Below, in pieces: positions 1-9,014 of a stretch of 64,000 nucleotides of DNA (position 1 is its first letter; the number at the start of each line of letters is the position of its first letter). The position numbers were made by a program, and so were the translations under genes. The stretch comes from an uncultured Ignavibacteriota bacterium (GTDB taxonomy: Bacteria > Bacteroidota > Ignavibacteria > UBA10030 > UBA8401): contig CAISDA010000044.1 of the NCBI GenBank assembly GCA_903884005.1, positions 1 through 64,000 on the forward strand, written 5' to 3'. Under the pieces are notes generated by a model. The model was not told where the DNA came from. It searched no databases and was given only the letters and a program-made list of their open reading frames with translations.

Positions 1-66
1 GCAGCGATGAGGAAAACGATCGGGATGGAAGAAATTGCAACAATAAGCGAGATGAAGGTGGACTAA
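1..66 (+). CDS. 3' tail of an unidentified gene cut by the left edge
   Basis: The first forward frame is open from the first base to a TAA at 64-66. It encodes 21 residues ending EIATISEMKVD. Too little remains to assign a family. The next open frame begins only about 10 bases later, as expected inside an operon. The tail could also be chance coding, since it is so short. Confidence 0.35.
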   Translation, partial: AAMRKTIGMEEIATISEMKVD

Positions 67-76
67 ATCATGAAAC

Positions 77-931
77 ATGCAGGCGTACGGGAAGGGGAAT
101 TATAATTGTCGTTTAAAGGGAAATATAATTGACGTTGATCAGCAGCTGGGCCTTCAACAAATAAATTTCGGGCCGGCGCAGCTCCTGCGGCCGCTCATGT
201 GGTTCGACAGGGTCGACCCGAGGGACCCGCTCAAGCTGAGCGACGGGGTGTATGGACTCCGCTTCAAATATACTGGTATGGATAATTCCACCGTGTGGCT
301 GTGGGGGCTCTATAAGAACGACGATACCAAAGGGTATGAAGTGTATCGGACCGCGCTCACCACTCCGGAATATGGGGGGCGTATTCAATTGCCCGTTCCA
401 TCAGGCGAGATCGGCGCGACACTCCATACTCGAATAGCGGATGCGGACAGCGTTGAGTACAGGGAAAACCGGTATGCACTGGACGGACGCTGGGATGTCG
501 GGATCGGTCTATGGTTTGAATCCGTCGTGCAGCATAATGGCAGTCCGCAGCCGATGTACGAGTGGAATACCATGACCACCGTCGGCGGTGACTATACGAT
601 CCCAGCCGGGAATGGGATATATATTGCAGCAGAACATATGGTGTCCACTGCGTCGCATGAATTCTCGCATGCCGATACCCGCTCCGAGGTCTCGGCGCTC
701 ATGATGACATACCCGCTTGGTGTGCTCGACAACGTGTCTGTGCAGGAATATATCGGCTGGCAGGATCATTTGCTCTATCAGGTATGCCAGTGGCAGAGAA
801 CATACGATACGGTCATGATCAATGCATCGCTCTTCCATTATCCGGAAAGCGGAAGGCCGCTGTTCGCACAACAGACAACCGCTTCCGCCGCAGGATACGG
901 AGTACGGCTCATGCTGGCCTATACTCATTGA
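77..931 (+). CDS. outer-membrane beta-barrel protein (DUF1302/alginate-export-like), N-terminus missing
   Basis: This 284-residue protein has the alternating polar/aromatic strands and even length of an outer-membrane barrel. It carries the block INFGPAQLLRPLMWFD followed by DPRDPLKLSDGVYGLR, which I recognise from DUF1302-like barrels found beside LolCDE-type transporters. Such proteins start with a signal peptide and about 80-100 residues before this block, but here only about 28 residues precede it and none form a signal peptide. In-frame stops lie just upstream (the nearest TGA is at 71-73), so the reading frame cannot be extended. The gene is therefore probably 5'-truncated or frameshifted and may be a pseudogene. 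The ABC transporter genes follow after 25 bases. The family call is from memory of the motif; the truncation is seen directly. Confidence 0.6.
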   Translation: MQAYGKGNYNCRLKGNIIDVDQQLGLQQINFGPAQLLRPLMWFDRVDPRDPLKLSDGVYGLRFKYTGMDNSTVWLWGLYKNDDTKGYEVYRTALTTPEYGGRIQLPVPSGEIGATLHTRIADADSVEYRENRYALDGRWDVGIGLWFESVVQHNGSPQPMYEWNTMTTVGGDYTIPAGNGIYIAAEHMVSTASHEFSHADTRSEVSALMMTYPLGVLDNVSVQEYIGWQDHLLYQVCQWQRTYDTVMINASLFHYPESGRPLFAQQTTASAAGYGVRLMLAYTH

Positions 932-956
932 ACAGGAAAATTTCTAAGGGCATTCC

Positions 957-1652
957 ATGGCCACTTCTCAGATCATCACCGTCTCCAATCTTGTCAAAGA
1001 CTATTTTATGGGAAGGCAATTTTTCAGGGCGCTGAACGGCATCACGTTCTCTGCCGTGAAAGGCGAGTTTATCGGGTTTGTCGGCCCGAGCGGATCGGGG
1101 AAAACAACGTTATTGAACATCATCGGCGCGCTGGATAACCCCACCAGCGGTGAAGCGATCGTGCTGAATAAGCCCGTATCAACCCTGCATCAGAAGGAAG
1201 CCGCCCGGCTGAGGAATGATTCGATCGGATTTATTTTTCAGACATACAACCTGCTTCCTGTCTACACCGTGTATGAAAATGTTGAATTCCCACTGCTGCT
1301 CCTGAAGAAAGGAAATGCGGAACGGGAACATGCCGTGATGCAGGCCCTGGAGTGGGTCGGCCTTACCGCCAAAGCGCACTCGCGTCCCAACCAATTGTCT
1401 GGCGGGGAAAGTCAGAGAGTTGCCGTGGCGCGGGCCATGGTCAAAGTGCCCGAGATCGTACTGGCCGACGAGCCGACGGCAAATCTTGATGCCGCAAATT
1501 CCCATAACATTTTGACAATGATGCAAAGGCTGAACGACGAACTCAAGACCACGTTTATCTTCGCGACGCACGACGAAAAGGTGATCAGTTACCTGCACCG
1601 AAAAATAGTGCTGAACGACGGACGGGTCGTTGACGATATAATGATGAATTGA
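957..1652 (+). CDS. ABC transporter ATPase, LolD/MacB type
   Basis: A 231-residue cytoplasmic ATPase that should power the two FtsX-type permeases encoded downstream. Walker A GPSGSGKT lies at residues 43-50, the Q-loop Gln at 95, the LSGGE signature at 147-151, Walker B IVLADEP at 167-173 and the switch His at 205, so all catalytic elements are intact. Its length is normal for the LolD/MacB/FtsE group. The start is supported by AAGGG seven bases upstream. With the LolA-like protein at 4264 the locus resembles a lipoprotein or lipid export system, but the exact substrate cannot be read from sequence. The 165-base gap to the first permease contains a dispersed repeat (1681-1711). Confidence 0.93.
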   Translation: MATSQIITVSNLVKDYFMGRQFFRALNGITFSAVKGEFIGFVGPSGSGKTTLLNIIGALDNPTSGEAIVLNKPVSTLHQKEAARLRNDSIGFIFQTYNLLPVYTVYENVEFPLLLLKKGNAEREHAVMQALEWVGLTAKAHSRPNQLSGGESQRVAVARAMVKVPEIVLADEPTANLDAANSHNILTMMQRLNDELKTTFIFATHDEKVISYLHRKIVLNDGRVVDDIMMN

Positions 1653-1680
1653 AGTAATTACTCAACGTACCCCAATCGCT

Positions 1681-1711
1681 GTCATCCTAAGCGAATCGAA
1701 GGATCTAAAAG
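1681..1711. repeat. copy of the GTCATTCTGAG-type intergenic repeat
   Basis: The sequence GTCATCCTAAGCGAATCGAA followed by GGATCTAAAAG matches, with a few substitutions, the two copies at 32004-32040 and 32094-32120. It lies between the ATPase and the first permease gene of the same operon and encodes nothing obvious. Confidence 0.6.
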
Positions 1712-1817
1712 AATAATCGACGATGGGAGCATCGAATCAATGCTTCCTTGTGTAATGATTACTCGGTTCTGACTGCTCCGCTGCAGGCTGAGGGGAAACT
1801 CATATGCAGAGGCTACC

Positions 1818-2999
1818 GTGCTGACATTGAAATTAGCGTTCCGAAATATCACACATGCGGGACTCCGTACGTGGTTGAATGTCGGTGTCCTGTCGTTCGC
1901 CTTCGTCCTGATCGTGCTCATTGAAGGGCTCTATGATGGAGTGCTGCAGCAGGTCAAAGACGACATGATCGATTCGGAGATCGGGGGAGGGCAATTATGG
2001 CAGAAGGAGTATGACCCGTACGACCCCTTCACGCTGGAACAGTCGCATGCGCAGGTGTCGGCCGAATTGACGCAGGAGATCATGAAGAGAAATGCGACGG
2101 CTGTCCTGATCGCCTCGGCTGCGATCTTTCCGAGAGGGCATATACAATCGGCCCTCCTTAAGGGCGTCGATCCGGATCAGAAGATTGTCCGCCTTCCGGC
2201 ATTCGTCCTCAGGCAGCACCGGCAGACGCATGCGATACCCGGACTCATCGGCGCGCGAATGGCGAAAAGCACCGGACTGCAGATCGGGGACGTTGTCGGC
2301 GTCAGATGGAGGAATGCGCACGGAACATTCGATGCCGGAGATATCGAGATCGTGCAGGTCATGACGACGAATGTTCCGTCGATCGACAAGGATCAGCTGT
2401 GGATCCCGCTGGACACGCTGCGTGCAATGCTCCGCATGCCCGGAGAAGCGACTGTGATTACGCTTGCAAAAGACATTGCACGCGTGCCGGCGCACGGCCC
2501 ACAGTGGATCGTGCGGGATCACGCATACCTCCTGAAAGAGCTGATCGAGAACATCAATAAAAAGAAAATATCGTCCTCGTTCATGTTCATCCTGCTCATG
2601 GGAATGGCGCTCCTTGCCGTGTTCGACACGCAGGTGCTTTCGATCTTCAGGCGGCGCAAAGAAATGGGAACCCTGATGGCGCTCGGAATGACGCGATGGG
2701 ATGTGGTCGGCTTGTTCACGCTCGAGGGCTGTTTGCTCGGCATCCTGGCCTTCCTTGCCGGATCCCTCTATGGCATACCGGCACTGGCGTACATCGCAGC
2801 ACGGGGCATCACGCTGCCTCAGATGACGTCGCAGATCGGATGGGCCATCGGATCGACAGTGTATCCTCACTACGGTCTGCGGCTCTATGCGGTAACAAGC
2901 CTGACACTTTTCATCTCGGTGATCGTTGTCAGCTTCCTGCCCACGCGGAGGATCTCGAAACTGAAGCCGACCGATGCCCTCAGGGGGAAATTATCATGA
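1818..2999 (+). CDS. ABC transporter permease, FtsX/LolC-E family
   Basis: A 393-residue inner-membrane permease. A first membrane helix lies at about residues 20-40, followed by a large extracytoplasmic MacB-PCD-like domain. Three C-terminal helices follow at about 253-275, 298-325 and 358-385, the FtsX arrangement. The RRRKEMGTLMALGMTRWDV segment before the second helix is the coupling region typical of this family. The start is GTG with AGAGG upstream; an ATG at 1804 is out of frame. The stop overlaps the next permease start by ATGA, indicating translational coupling and a heterodimeric transporter with the ATPase encoded at 957. Confidence 0.9.
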   Translation: MLTLKLAFRNITHAGLRTWLNVGVLSFAFVLIVLIEGLYDGVLQQVKDDMIDSEIGGGQLWQKEYDPYDPFTLEQSHAQVSAELTQEIMKRNATAVLIASAAIFPRGHIQSALLKGVDPDQKIVRLPAFVLRQHRQTHAIPGLIGARMAKSTGLQIGDVVGVRWRNAHGTFDAGDIEIVQVMTTNVPSIDKDQLWIPLDTLRAMLRMPGEATVITLAKDIARVPAHGPQWIVRDHAYLLKELIENINKKKISSSFMFILLMGMALLAVFDTQVLSIFRRRKEMGTLMALGMTRWDVVGLFTLEGCLLGILAFLAGSLYGIPALAYIAARGITLPQMTSQIGWAIGSTVYPHYGLRLYAVTSLTLFISVIVVSFLPTRRISKLKPTDALRGKLS

Positions 3000-4267
3000 T
3001 CCGATTTTTGCTGAAAGGATTGATCAGGGACCACCATCGCAGCGTTTTTCCCGTCATCATCGTCTCTCTCGGAGTGATGTTGACAACACTGCTGTTTTCC
3101 TTCCTGAGCGGGGTGCTGAGCGACATGATCGACGCCAGTGCCCGGTTCGAAACAGGGCATCTGAAGATCGTCACACGGGCGTATCAGACACTGTCAGACC
3201 AGCTGCCGAACGACCTCGCGCTGACGCATGTGGACACGCTCCTCGCATCCCTTCGCCGCGACTATCCCGGGTACGATTGGACGGCAAGAATAAAATTTGC
3301 CGGCCTCCTGGATGTGCCCGATGAACACGGCGAGACGAAGACTCAAAACCCCGTGTTCGGGCTGGCGGTCGATCTGCTGCGTAGCGGCAGGGAAGCGGAG
3401 CGGCTGAACGTGCGCAAGGCGATCGTCAGCGGCCGCATGCCGCAGCATCCGGGAGAGGTGCTCGTGAGCGACGAGCTTGCCCGAAGGATCGATGTCGGCA
3501 TCGGACACCCCATTACGCTGCTGTCATCGTCTTCCAGCGGCGGCATGGCCATTCAGAATTTCATCATCTGCGGCACGGTGGAGTTCGGCATTGCAGCCAT
3601 GGACCGCGGCGCAATGATCGCCGACCTGTCGGACATTCAATATGCCCTCGACATGCCCGACGGTGCAGCGGAGATCCTGGGATATTCGCCAAACGGATTT
3701 TACGTGTCCGATGAAGCGGCAGCCATGCGGCATGCCTTTAACGATCGGTTCACACGATCGGCCGATCGGTATGCGCCGGTCATGATGACGCTCGAAGAGC
3801 AGAACGGCCTCGGAGAGTACATCAGCTATATCGACACTGTCGGATATATCGTTGTGGGGGTTTTTCTCGCAGCGATGTCCATGGTGTTATTGATTGTTGG
3901 TTTGATGTCGGGCATCAGACGCTATGGTGAAATCGGCGTGCGTCTGGCGCTGGGAGAATCCAAGGACATGATCTATACAATGCTATTGGTTGAATCGGTC
4001 GTGATCGGCATTGCGGGGTCGTGCATCGGGACCGTGCTCGGTGTGGCCATCGCGTATTATTTCCAGGAGATCGGATTGGATATCACCGGAGCGCTGCGGA
4101 ATTCTTCGATCATGATGTCGAATCTCGTCAGGGCCAGAATAGGCGCGGCCAGTTTCTACATCGGATTTATTCCAGGACTCGCGGCAACGCTGCTCGGCAC
4201 CGCGCTCTCGGGAATACAGATATTCAAAAGGCAGACGGCATCATTATTCAAGGAATTGGAAGCATGA
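2996..4267 (+). CDS. ABC transporter permease, FtsX/LolC-E family (second subunit)
   Basis: A 423-residue permease paralogous in layout to the preceding one: N-terminal helix at about 18-40, a periplasmic domain, and three C-terminal helices with the conserved RRYGEIGVRLALGESKDMI segment. The open frame extends upstream inside the previous gene, but the ATG at 2996 overlapping its TGA is the natural start and gives the expected MIRFLLKGLIRDHHRSV N-terminus. It ends in another ATGA overlap with the LolA-like gene. Two permeases plus one ATPase match the LolC-LolE-LolD stoichiometry; whether it moves lipoproteins or another lipid is unknown. Confidence 0.9.
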   Translation: MIRFLLKGLIRDHHRSVFPVIIVSLGVMLTTLLFSFLSGVLSDMIDASARFETGHLKIVTRAYQTLSDQLPNDLALTHVDTLLASLRRDYPGYDWTARIKFAGLLDVPDEHGETKTQNPVFGLAVDLLRSGREAERLNVRKAIVSGRMPQHPGEVLVSDELARRIDVGIGHPITLLSSSSSGGMAIQNFIICGTVEFGIAAMDRGAMIADLSDIQYALDMPDGAAEILGYSPNGFYVSDEAAAMRHAFNDRFTRSADRYAPVMMTLEEQNGLGEYISYIDTVGYIVVGVFLAAMSMVLLIVGLMSGIRRYGEIGVRLALGESKDMIYTMLLVESVVIGIAGSCIGTVLGVAIAYYFQEIGLDITGALRNSSIMMSNLVRARIGAASFYIGFIPGLAATLLGTALSGIQIFKRQTASLFKELEA

Positions 4268-5010
4268 AAAAATATTTTGCGTTCCTGGGTTCTCTCCTGT
4301 TCATCGTCGCCGGCGCCGGTGCGCAGGCGCCGTCGGGAGCGGATGTGCTCAGGCATATCGATAAGAACCTTGTGCTCGACAAGGCCGTCATGTCCACGAC
4401 GATGATCATACACGGCAGGGCAGGCACGCGCACGATCAGGTCTAAAAACTGGATAGAGGGAAAAGACAAGGCCTTCGTGGAATACACGGAGCCTGCGCGG
4501 GAGAAGGGGAAGAAAATGCTGAAGCTGGGAGACCAGCTGTGGAATTATATTCCCGAGCCGACAGACAGGATCATCACCATATCCGGACATTTGCTGCGGC
4601 AATCGGTGATGGGCTCCGATCTTTCGTACGAAGATATCACCGAAAATAAAAAGCTCATCGATCTGTATGATGCGAATGTCACGGGGTCTGAAACAATCGG
4701 CGGCAGGAACTGCTGCATCCTCGAACTCAGATCGAAAGAGGAAGACATCACGTACGACAGCCGAACACTGTGGGTCGATACCGAACGCTGGCTTCCCTTG
4801 AAGGAGGAACGCTGTGCGAAGAGCGGCAAACCCATCAAAAGGAGTGAAATACTCGAAGTCTTTCGTGTCGAAGGCCGATGGTATCCAAAGAGGGTCCTAT
4901 ACCGCGACCTGATGCAAAATGGAGAAGGGACGGAGTATATCATTGATGCCGTGGATCTGCATGCCGCTATCCCCGAGTCTCAATTCACCAAGGCTGCGCT
5001 AAAAAAATAG
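4264..5010 (+). CDS. outer-membrane lipoprotein-sorting protein, LolA-like (PF17131 type)
   Basis: A 248-residue periplasmic protein with a signal peptide (MKKYFAFLGSLLFIVAGAGA, cleavage near AQA). The mature part has the LolA/LolB-like half-barrel pattern, including WNYIPEPTDRIITISG and a VMGSDLSYEDI block typical of proteins annotated as outer membrane lipoprotein-sorting proteins beside ABC transporters. The start overlaps the permease stop by ATGA, so it belongs to the same transcript. It probably shuttles the hydrophobic substrate released by the transporter across the periplasm. The stop is TAG. The following 224 bases (5011-5234) show no gene or clear signal. Confidence 0.85.
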   Translation: MKKYFAFLGSLLFIVAGAGAQAPSGADVLRHIDKNLVLDKAVMSTTMIIHGRAGTRTIRSKNWIEGKDKAFVEYTEPAREKGKKMLKLGDQLWNYIPEPTDRIITISGHLLRQSVMGSDLSYEDITENKKLIDLYDANVTGSETIGGRNCCILELRSKEEDITYDSRTLWVDTERWLPLKEERCAKSGKPIKRSEILEVFRVEGRWYPKRVLYRDLMQNGEGTEYIIDAVDLHAAIPESQFTKAALKK

Positions 5011-5234
5011 GCACGGCCCTCACCGATGGCTGGCTGCAAAATGTTCCGCGACCACGCGCGTCCGGGATCACGGCATGTGCTCATTGTTTTCTTTGGGATT
5101 TGGTTCTATATTCTGATGCACGAAGCCTGTGTGCGCAAGCGCGGGTAATCCCGATCACATATGGTGCTGGCGCACGGATGCACCATCCTTCGGCAGCCGA
5201 AGCACTTTTCACCTCACGCCTCGTGAGGGCGTCA

Positions 5235-7634
5235 ATGCTAAAATTATTTTTTATGCGACATGCAGTCTTTATACAATTAATGCTCTCATTGATGCTTATG
5301 ACACGACCAGGGTCTGCCGAAAGTCAATACACATTATCCAACGCGCGCATCAGGGTCGTTGCCGAACATGTCGATGGCAAATTGTGCGAGCGGTACTATT
5401 CCCGTGAGGGGAACAAATGGGTCCTGATGCTGCAAAGCGGCAGCAGCATGAGGAACGATCCGTCGCTGAAGATCAACGGAACACTCCCCGCGGCGGCATA
5501 TACGAGTGCGGCCGTGGATTCGGACAGCGAGGGAAGATCGTGCATCGTTCTCCAGGGAGCGGTCGCCGGTGTCACGTTCCGGAAATCGATCTGGCTCGAA
5601 GACGATGAGCCCTATGCGCACGTCACCGTTTCGATGGCAGTTCATGGAAGCGTGCAAGTGAGTCGTTTGTTGTCGACCTACTCTTTTACGCCCGACGATC
5701 GCACGTATGCAGAGTACAAACCTCTCGATTTTATTTTCACGCCGCAGCTGCGTCCCGAACCGGATCAAATCATTGCAGACCATGTGTTCAGGTCTCCCGC
5801 TCTCATGATGCAGAAGGGAACATACTTCGCCGCCATCGTTCCCGATCTCGCATCCATCGATCAGCAGCACCGGCCGCTGCGGACAACTGCCGATCTTCAG
5901 ATAGAGACGGCAGAGAGGCCCTTCTTTTCATTCGGATTTCAGAACTGGATCGCCGAGCCGTACGCCCGGCGCCAATCGCACGTATACTACGATGCTCCCG
6001 ATTCTCTCTCGGCGACGATATGCGACACGACACTGACGTATGCCTTTCAGCTCTTCGTGAGCGCAGACGCTCCGGAGAAACGGGGATTTCAATCCATCAC
6101 GCACTTCCATTGGCAGCGATACGGCAGCGTCACGATCCAATCGACACATGGTCCGCAGGACAAACCATTCGCCGACTATATCCGCAAGGCATGGTACGAA
6201 TTCCTCCCGCAGATCGCCCTCGATACAACGTATCACGGGCAGCCGGTCACATTGCTCCGTCAGGGCAGGCTTGCATGGAGCAACACGCTGCCCGCGTCTG
6301 CCGACAACGACTGCTGGTTCAATGTCTGGTTCAACTCGCTGCGCACGGCGTATGGCATGTTCCTCCATGGACGGTCTGATGGCGACCGAAAACTGATGGA
6401 CCAGGCCGAGCGCGTGCTGAACCTCGCGCTGCTTGCGCCTCAACAGGAGGGGATCGCACCGACTATTTTTTACATCGATGCTGCAGGCGGGCACTGGGTC
6501 GCCGATCAGGCATGGGGCGGCATAGGCAAGGGAAACTCCCTGCCGATGTTCGCCAACGCCTGGACCTGCTACTGGCTGCTTCAATGGTCGGACCTGCTGC
6601 CGGAACGAAAAGAGGAAATTTTCGGGTATACAAAACGCTTTGCCGATTTTCTCGTCAGGCATCAGAGCGCGAGCGGGGTCATTCCCTCGTGGTATGCGCC
6701 CGTCACACTTGAACCGGCACCGGAGCTTCGCGATGAGAACGCTGAGACGGCAGGTGCGGCGCTCTTCCTAGCGGAATTCGCGCGGAGGGGCGCAGGACCT
6801 GAGTATCTTCACGCATCGGAACGAGCAATGCAGTACATCGCTGCGTTTGTGCTGCCCGAACAGAAATGGTTCGACAATGAAACATTCTTTTCCTGTTCCC
6901 GCAAGCCGCTCGGCTTCTTCGACGCCTATACGCAGCAGCATCCGCAGAACACGCTTTCCATGCACCAGGCCGCTGAAGCGTGGCTGGCGCTGTTTCGCAT
7001 CACGGGCAACCCCGCATATCGGGACTACGGCATTCTAGTGATGGATTACCTGTGCCTCTATCAGCAAGTGTGGAGCCCCGCGTGGCTGTCGTGCGAACTC
7101 TTCGGAGGGTTCGGCGTGCAGAACACCGATGGGGAATGGAGCGATGCGCGGCAGGGATATTTTTCAGTCACGCTCATGAAGTATTATGAACTGACAGGGA
7201 AGAGGGAATATTTCGAGCGCGGCGTGGCTGCATTGCGCGCGATGTTTTCGCTGTTCGAATCGTCGTCGTCTCCGCGCACAGCCGAAAATTACGCGCACTC
7301 GGCGATCGATCGGCTCGCCGGCGTAACGGGGATCCATTGGGGCACCGGGAGCTCCGTGGTCTCGGTGCACCTTATCGTCGGGACGTACGGCGACGCGTAC
7401 GTGAATGTGAAGGATCAATGGGGCGCGGGCATCGACGGATGCAGAATACCGCATGTGTCCGTTGTCCGATCCCGTATCGAGATCACACTGCTCGATAACG
7501 TGGCGACGCACCGCGTGATCACAGTGAAATTCGACAAGCTGTTGGAACCGTCGTACGCGATAACAATCAACGGCGTGACGCTCGGAACATATACCGCCGC
7601 GCAGCTCACACGCGGCATCGCCGTGAACGTGTAA
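5235..7634 (+). CDS. secreted protein with six-hairpin glycosidase-like (alpha/alpha) domain
   Basis: The frame is open from 5100, but ATG 5235, preceded by GAGGG and followed by a hydrophobic stretch ending TRPGSAES, gives a credible signal peptide; the product is then 799 residues. An N-terminal beta-sandwich-like region (to about residue 300) is followed by a helical region of about 350 residues rich in Trp and acidic residues (DNDCWFNVWFNSLRTAYGM, DQAWGGIGKGNS, EMPY-like WYAPVTLEP), resembling the (alpha/alpha)6 barrels of six-hairpin glycosidases. A beta domain closes the protein. It has no T9SS tail. The substrate and catalytic acid are not identified. The URO-D-family gene follows after 58 bases on the same strand. 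Confidence 0.55.
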   Translation: MLKLFFMRHAVFIQLMLSLMLMTRPGSAESQYTLSNARIRVVAEHVDGKLCERYYSREGNKWVLMLQSGSSMRNDPSLKINGTLPAAAYTSAAVDSDSEGRSCIVLQGAVAGVTFRKSIWLEDDEPYAHVTVSMAVHGSVQVSRLLSTYSFTPDDRTYAEYKPLDFIFTPQLRPEPDQIIADHVFRSPALMMQKGTYFAAIVPDLASIDQQHRPLRTTADLQIETAERPFFSFGFQNWIAEPYARRQSHVYYDAPDSLSATICDTTLTYAFQLFVSADAPEKRGFQSITHFHWQRYGSVTIQSTHGPQDKPFADYIRKAWYEFLPQIALDTTYHGQPVTLLRQGRLAWSNTLPASADNDCWFNVWFNSLRTAYGMFLHGRSDGDRKLMDQAERVLNLALLAPQQEGIAPTIFYIDAAGGHWVADQAWGGIGKGNSLPMFANAWTCYWLLQWSDLLPERKEEIFGYTKRFADFLVRHQSASGVIPSWYAPVTLEPAPELRDENAETAGAALFLAEFARRGAGPEYLHASERAMQYIAAFVLPEQKWFDNETFFSCSRKPLGFFDAYTQQHPQNTLSMHQAAEAWLALFRITGNPAYRDYGILVMDYLCLYQQVWSPAWLSCELFGGFGVQNTDGEWSDARQGYFSVTLMKYYELTGKREYFERGVAALRAMFSLFESSSSPRTAENYAHSAIDRLAGVTGIHWGTGSSVVSVHLIVGTYGDAYVNVKDQWGAGIDGCRIPHVSVVRSRIEITLLDNVATHRVITVKFDKLLEPSYAITINGVTLGTYTAAQLTRGIAVNV

Positions 7635-7692
7635 ACCGTGCCGGCATCGATCGTGCGAAGAATCGTGAAACCACTACGAAAGAGAACACCCT

Positions 7693-8847
7693 ATGAACCG
7701 CAGAGATAATTTTTATAAGACATTGCATCATGAAACACCCGAGAACCTTATTCTGGACCTGGGCGGCAATCCGCTCTCCACGATGGAAGGTAAAAGCATG
7801 TACCGGCTTCTCGATGTTCTCGGCTATCCCGAACAGGAAAAATTTTCGGTTCTTCCATTCGGTAAAACCCGAAGACTCGACGAACGGATACTGACGTATT
7901 TTGATATCGATACGAGATCGGTGGGCGAGATCTTTGTTCCCAGGAAGTCGCAGAAGAAAATACTATCCGACAATTCCTATGTCGACGAATGGGGAATTAC
8001 ACGTGTGTACACGGGTATGTACTGGGAACAGACCGGCTACCCTCTGCGGGATGCATCGATCGATGATCTACGGTCCTTTGCATGGCCGGATCCAGAATCG
8101 ATCGATATGAGTGAAATACAGGACTGTGCGCGCCAGGCACGAACGCTGTTCAAGGAAACCGAGTACGTGATTTGTGCCGAACATCCGGTATACGGAATTT
8201 TCGAACTCGGATGCTGGATGTGCGGATTCGACGATTTTCTGGTCCGCATGGCGATCGATCCCGATTTCGTGCACGCCTTTTTCGAGATCATACTGCGGTA
8301 CCAGAAAACAGTCATCGAGATGTACTACGGCGCACTGGGCGATACGGTGCATTATACCTCGAGCGGCGACGACTTTGCGACACAGGCAAGCCTGTTCATG
8401 TCGCCCGATATGTTTACGTCGCTCATCAAGCCGTATTTCAAGGAGAGGATCAACTACACCAAAAAATTCACCGGCGCCGCGTTCCTTCATCACTCGTGCG
8501 GAAGCGTTTTTCCGATCATCGGCGAACTCATAGACTCCGGTGTCGACATCTTGAACCCGATACAGCCAAAGGCGAACGATATGGAGCCCGAGAGGCTGAA
8601 AAAATATTTTGGAGAGAAAATCGTTTTTCACGGCGGCATCGATACACAGGACATCCTGCCGTATGGAACGAAGGAGAGCATTGATGACACAGTGGGAAGA
8701 ACGATCGCCATCATGAACAAGAACGGCGGTTATATCTTTGCCGCCGCGCACAATATCCAAGAGGATGTGCCGCCCGAGAATCTCGTAACGATGTTTGAAT
8801 CCGCCAGAAAATACGGGAAACACCTGCCAACAACTAATGATGCATAG
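7693..8847 (+). CDS. uroporphyrinogen decarboxylase (URO-D) superfamily protein, MtaA/CmuA-like
   Basis: A 384-residue cytoplasmic TIM-barrel protein. The HHSCGSV segment at about residue 262 resembles the His-x-Cys zinc site of corrinoid-dependent methyltransferases of the URO-D superfamily. FHGGIDTQDILPYGT and the C-terminal NIQEDVPPENL block are conserved in the large group annotated as uroporphyrinogen decarboxylase family protein. It lacks the N-terminal Arg-rich substrate motifs of true HemE, so haem synthesis is unlikely. Members of this group often sit in sugar-degradation loci, and here it follows a glycosidase-like gene. The actual reaction is unknown. Confidence 0.8.
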   Translation: MNRRDNFYKTLHHETPENLILDLGGNPLSTMEGKSMYRLLDVLGYPEQEKFSVLPFGKTRRLDERILTYFDIDTRSVGEIFVPRKSQKKILSDNSYVDEWGITRVYTGMYWEQTGYPLRDASIDDLRSFAWPDPESIDMSEIQDCARQARTLFKETEYVICAEHPVYGIFELGCWMCGFDDFLVRMAIDPDFVHAFFEIILRYQKTVIEMYYGALGDTVHYTSSGDDFATQASLFMSPDMFTSLIKPYFKERINYTKKFTGAAFLHHSCGSVFPIIGELIDSGVDILNPIQPKANDMEPERLKKYFGEKIVFHGGIDTQDILPYGTKESIDDTVGRTIAIMNKNGGYIFAAAHNIQEDVPPENLVTMFESARKYGKHLPTTNDA

Positions 8848-8927
8848 TTCCAGTCATTCGGAGCTTACCATCTCTACTGTGTCAAGGATCTTCATATAAA
8901 TGACATAAAAGCACTGTCGCCCCCCCC

Positions 8928-8963
8928 AAAAAAAAGCCCGGAGGAAGCAGACGCTCTCCGGGC
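8928..8963 (-). terminator. rho-independent terminator of the FG-GAP/T9SS gene
   Basis: Arms GCCCGGAG (8936-8943) and CTCCGGGC (8956-8963) form a perfect 8-bp stem. On the minus strand it is followed directly by eight T (8935-8928). It lies about 50 bases beyond the stop of the minus-strand gene at 9015. A T-run also follows about ten bases later on the plus strand, so it may stop transcription from the convergent URO-D gene too. Confidence 0.85.
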
Positions 8964-9014
8964 CGTGGAACATTTTTTCGCCGCACGTTCCTTGTGGAAC
9001 GGGATGGCTGACGA

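Noticed and set aside
5209-5230. Small palindrome CTCACGCCTCGTGAG before the glycosidase-like gene
   Set aside because: Five-base arms at a coding start with no T-run or second copy; likely chance.
5928-6662. 244-codon minus-strand frame inside the glycosidase-like gene
   Set aside because: No motif or ribosome site; typical shadow in a high-GC gene with a well-supported plus-strand frame.
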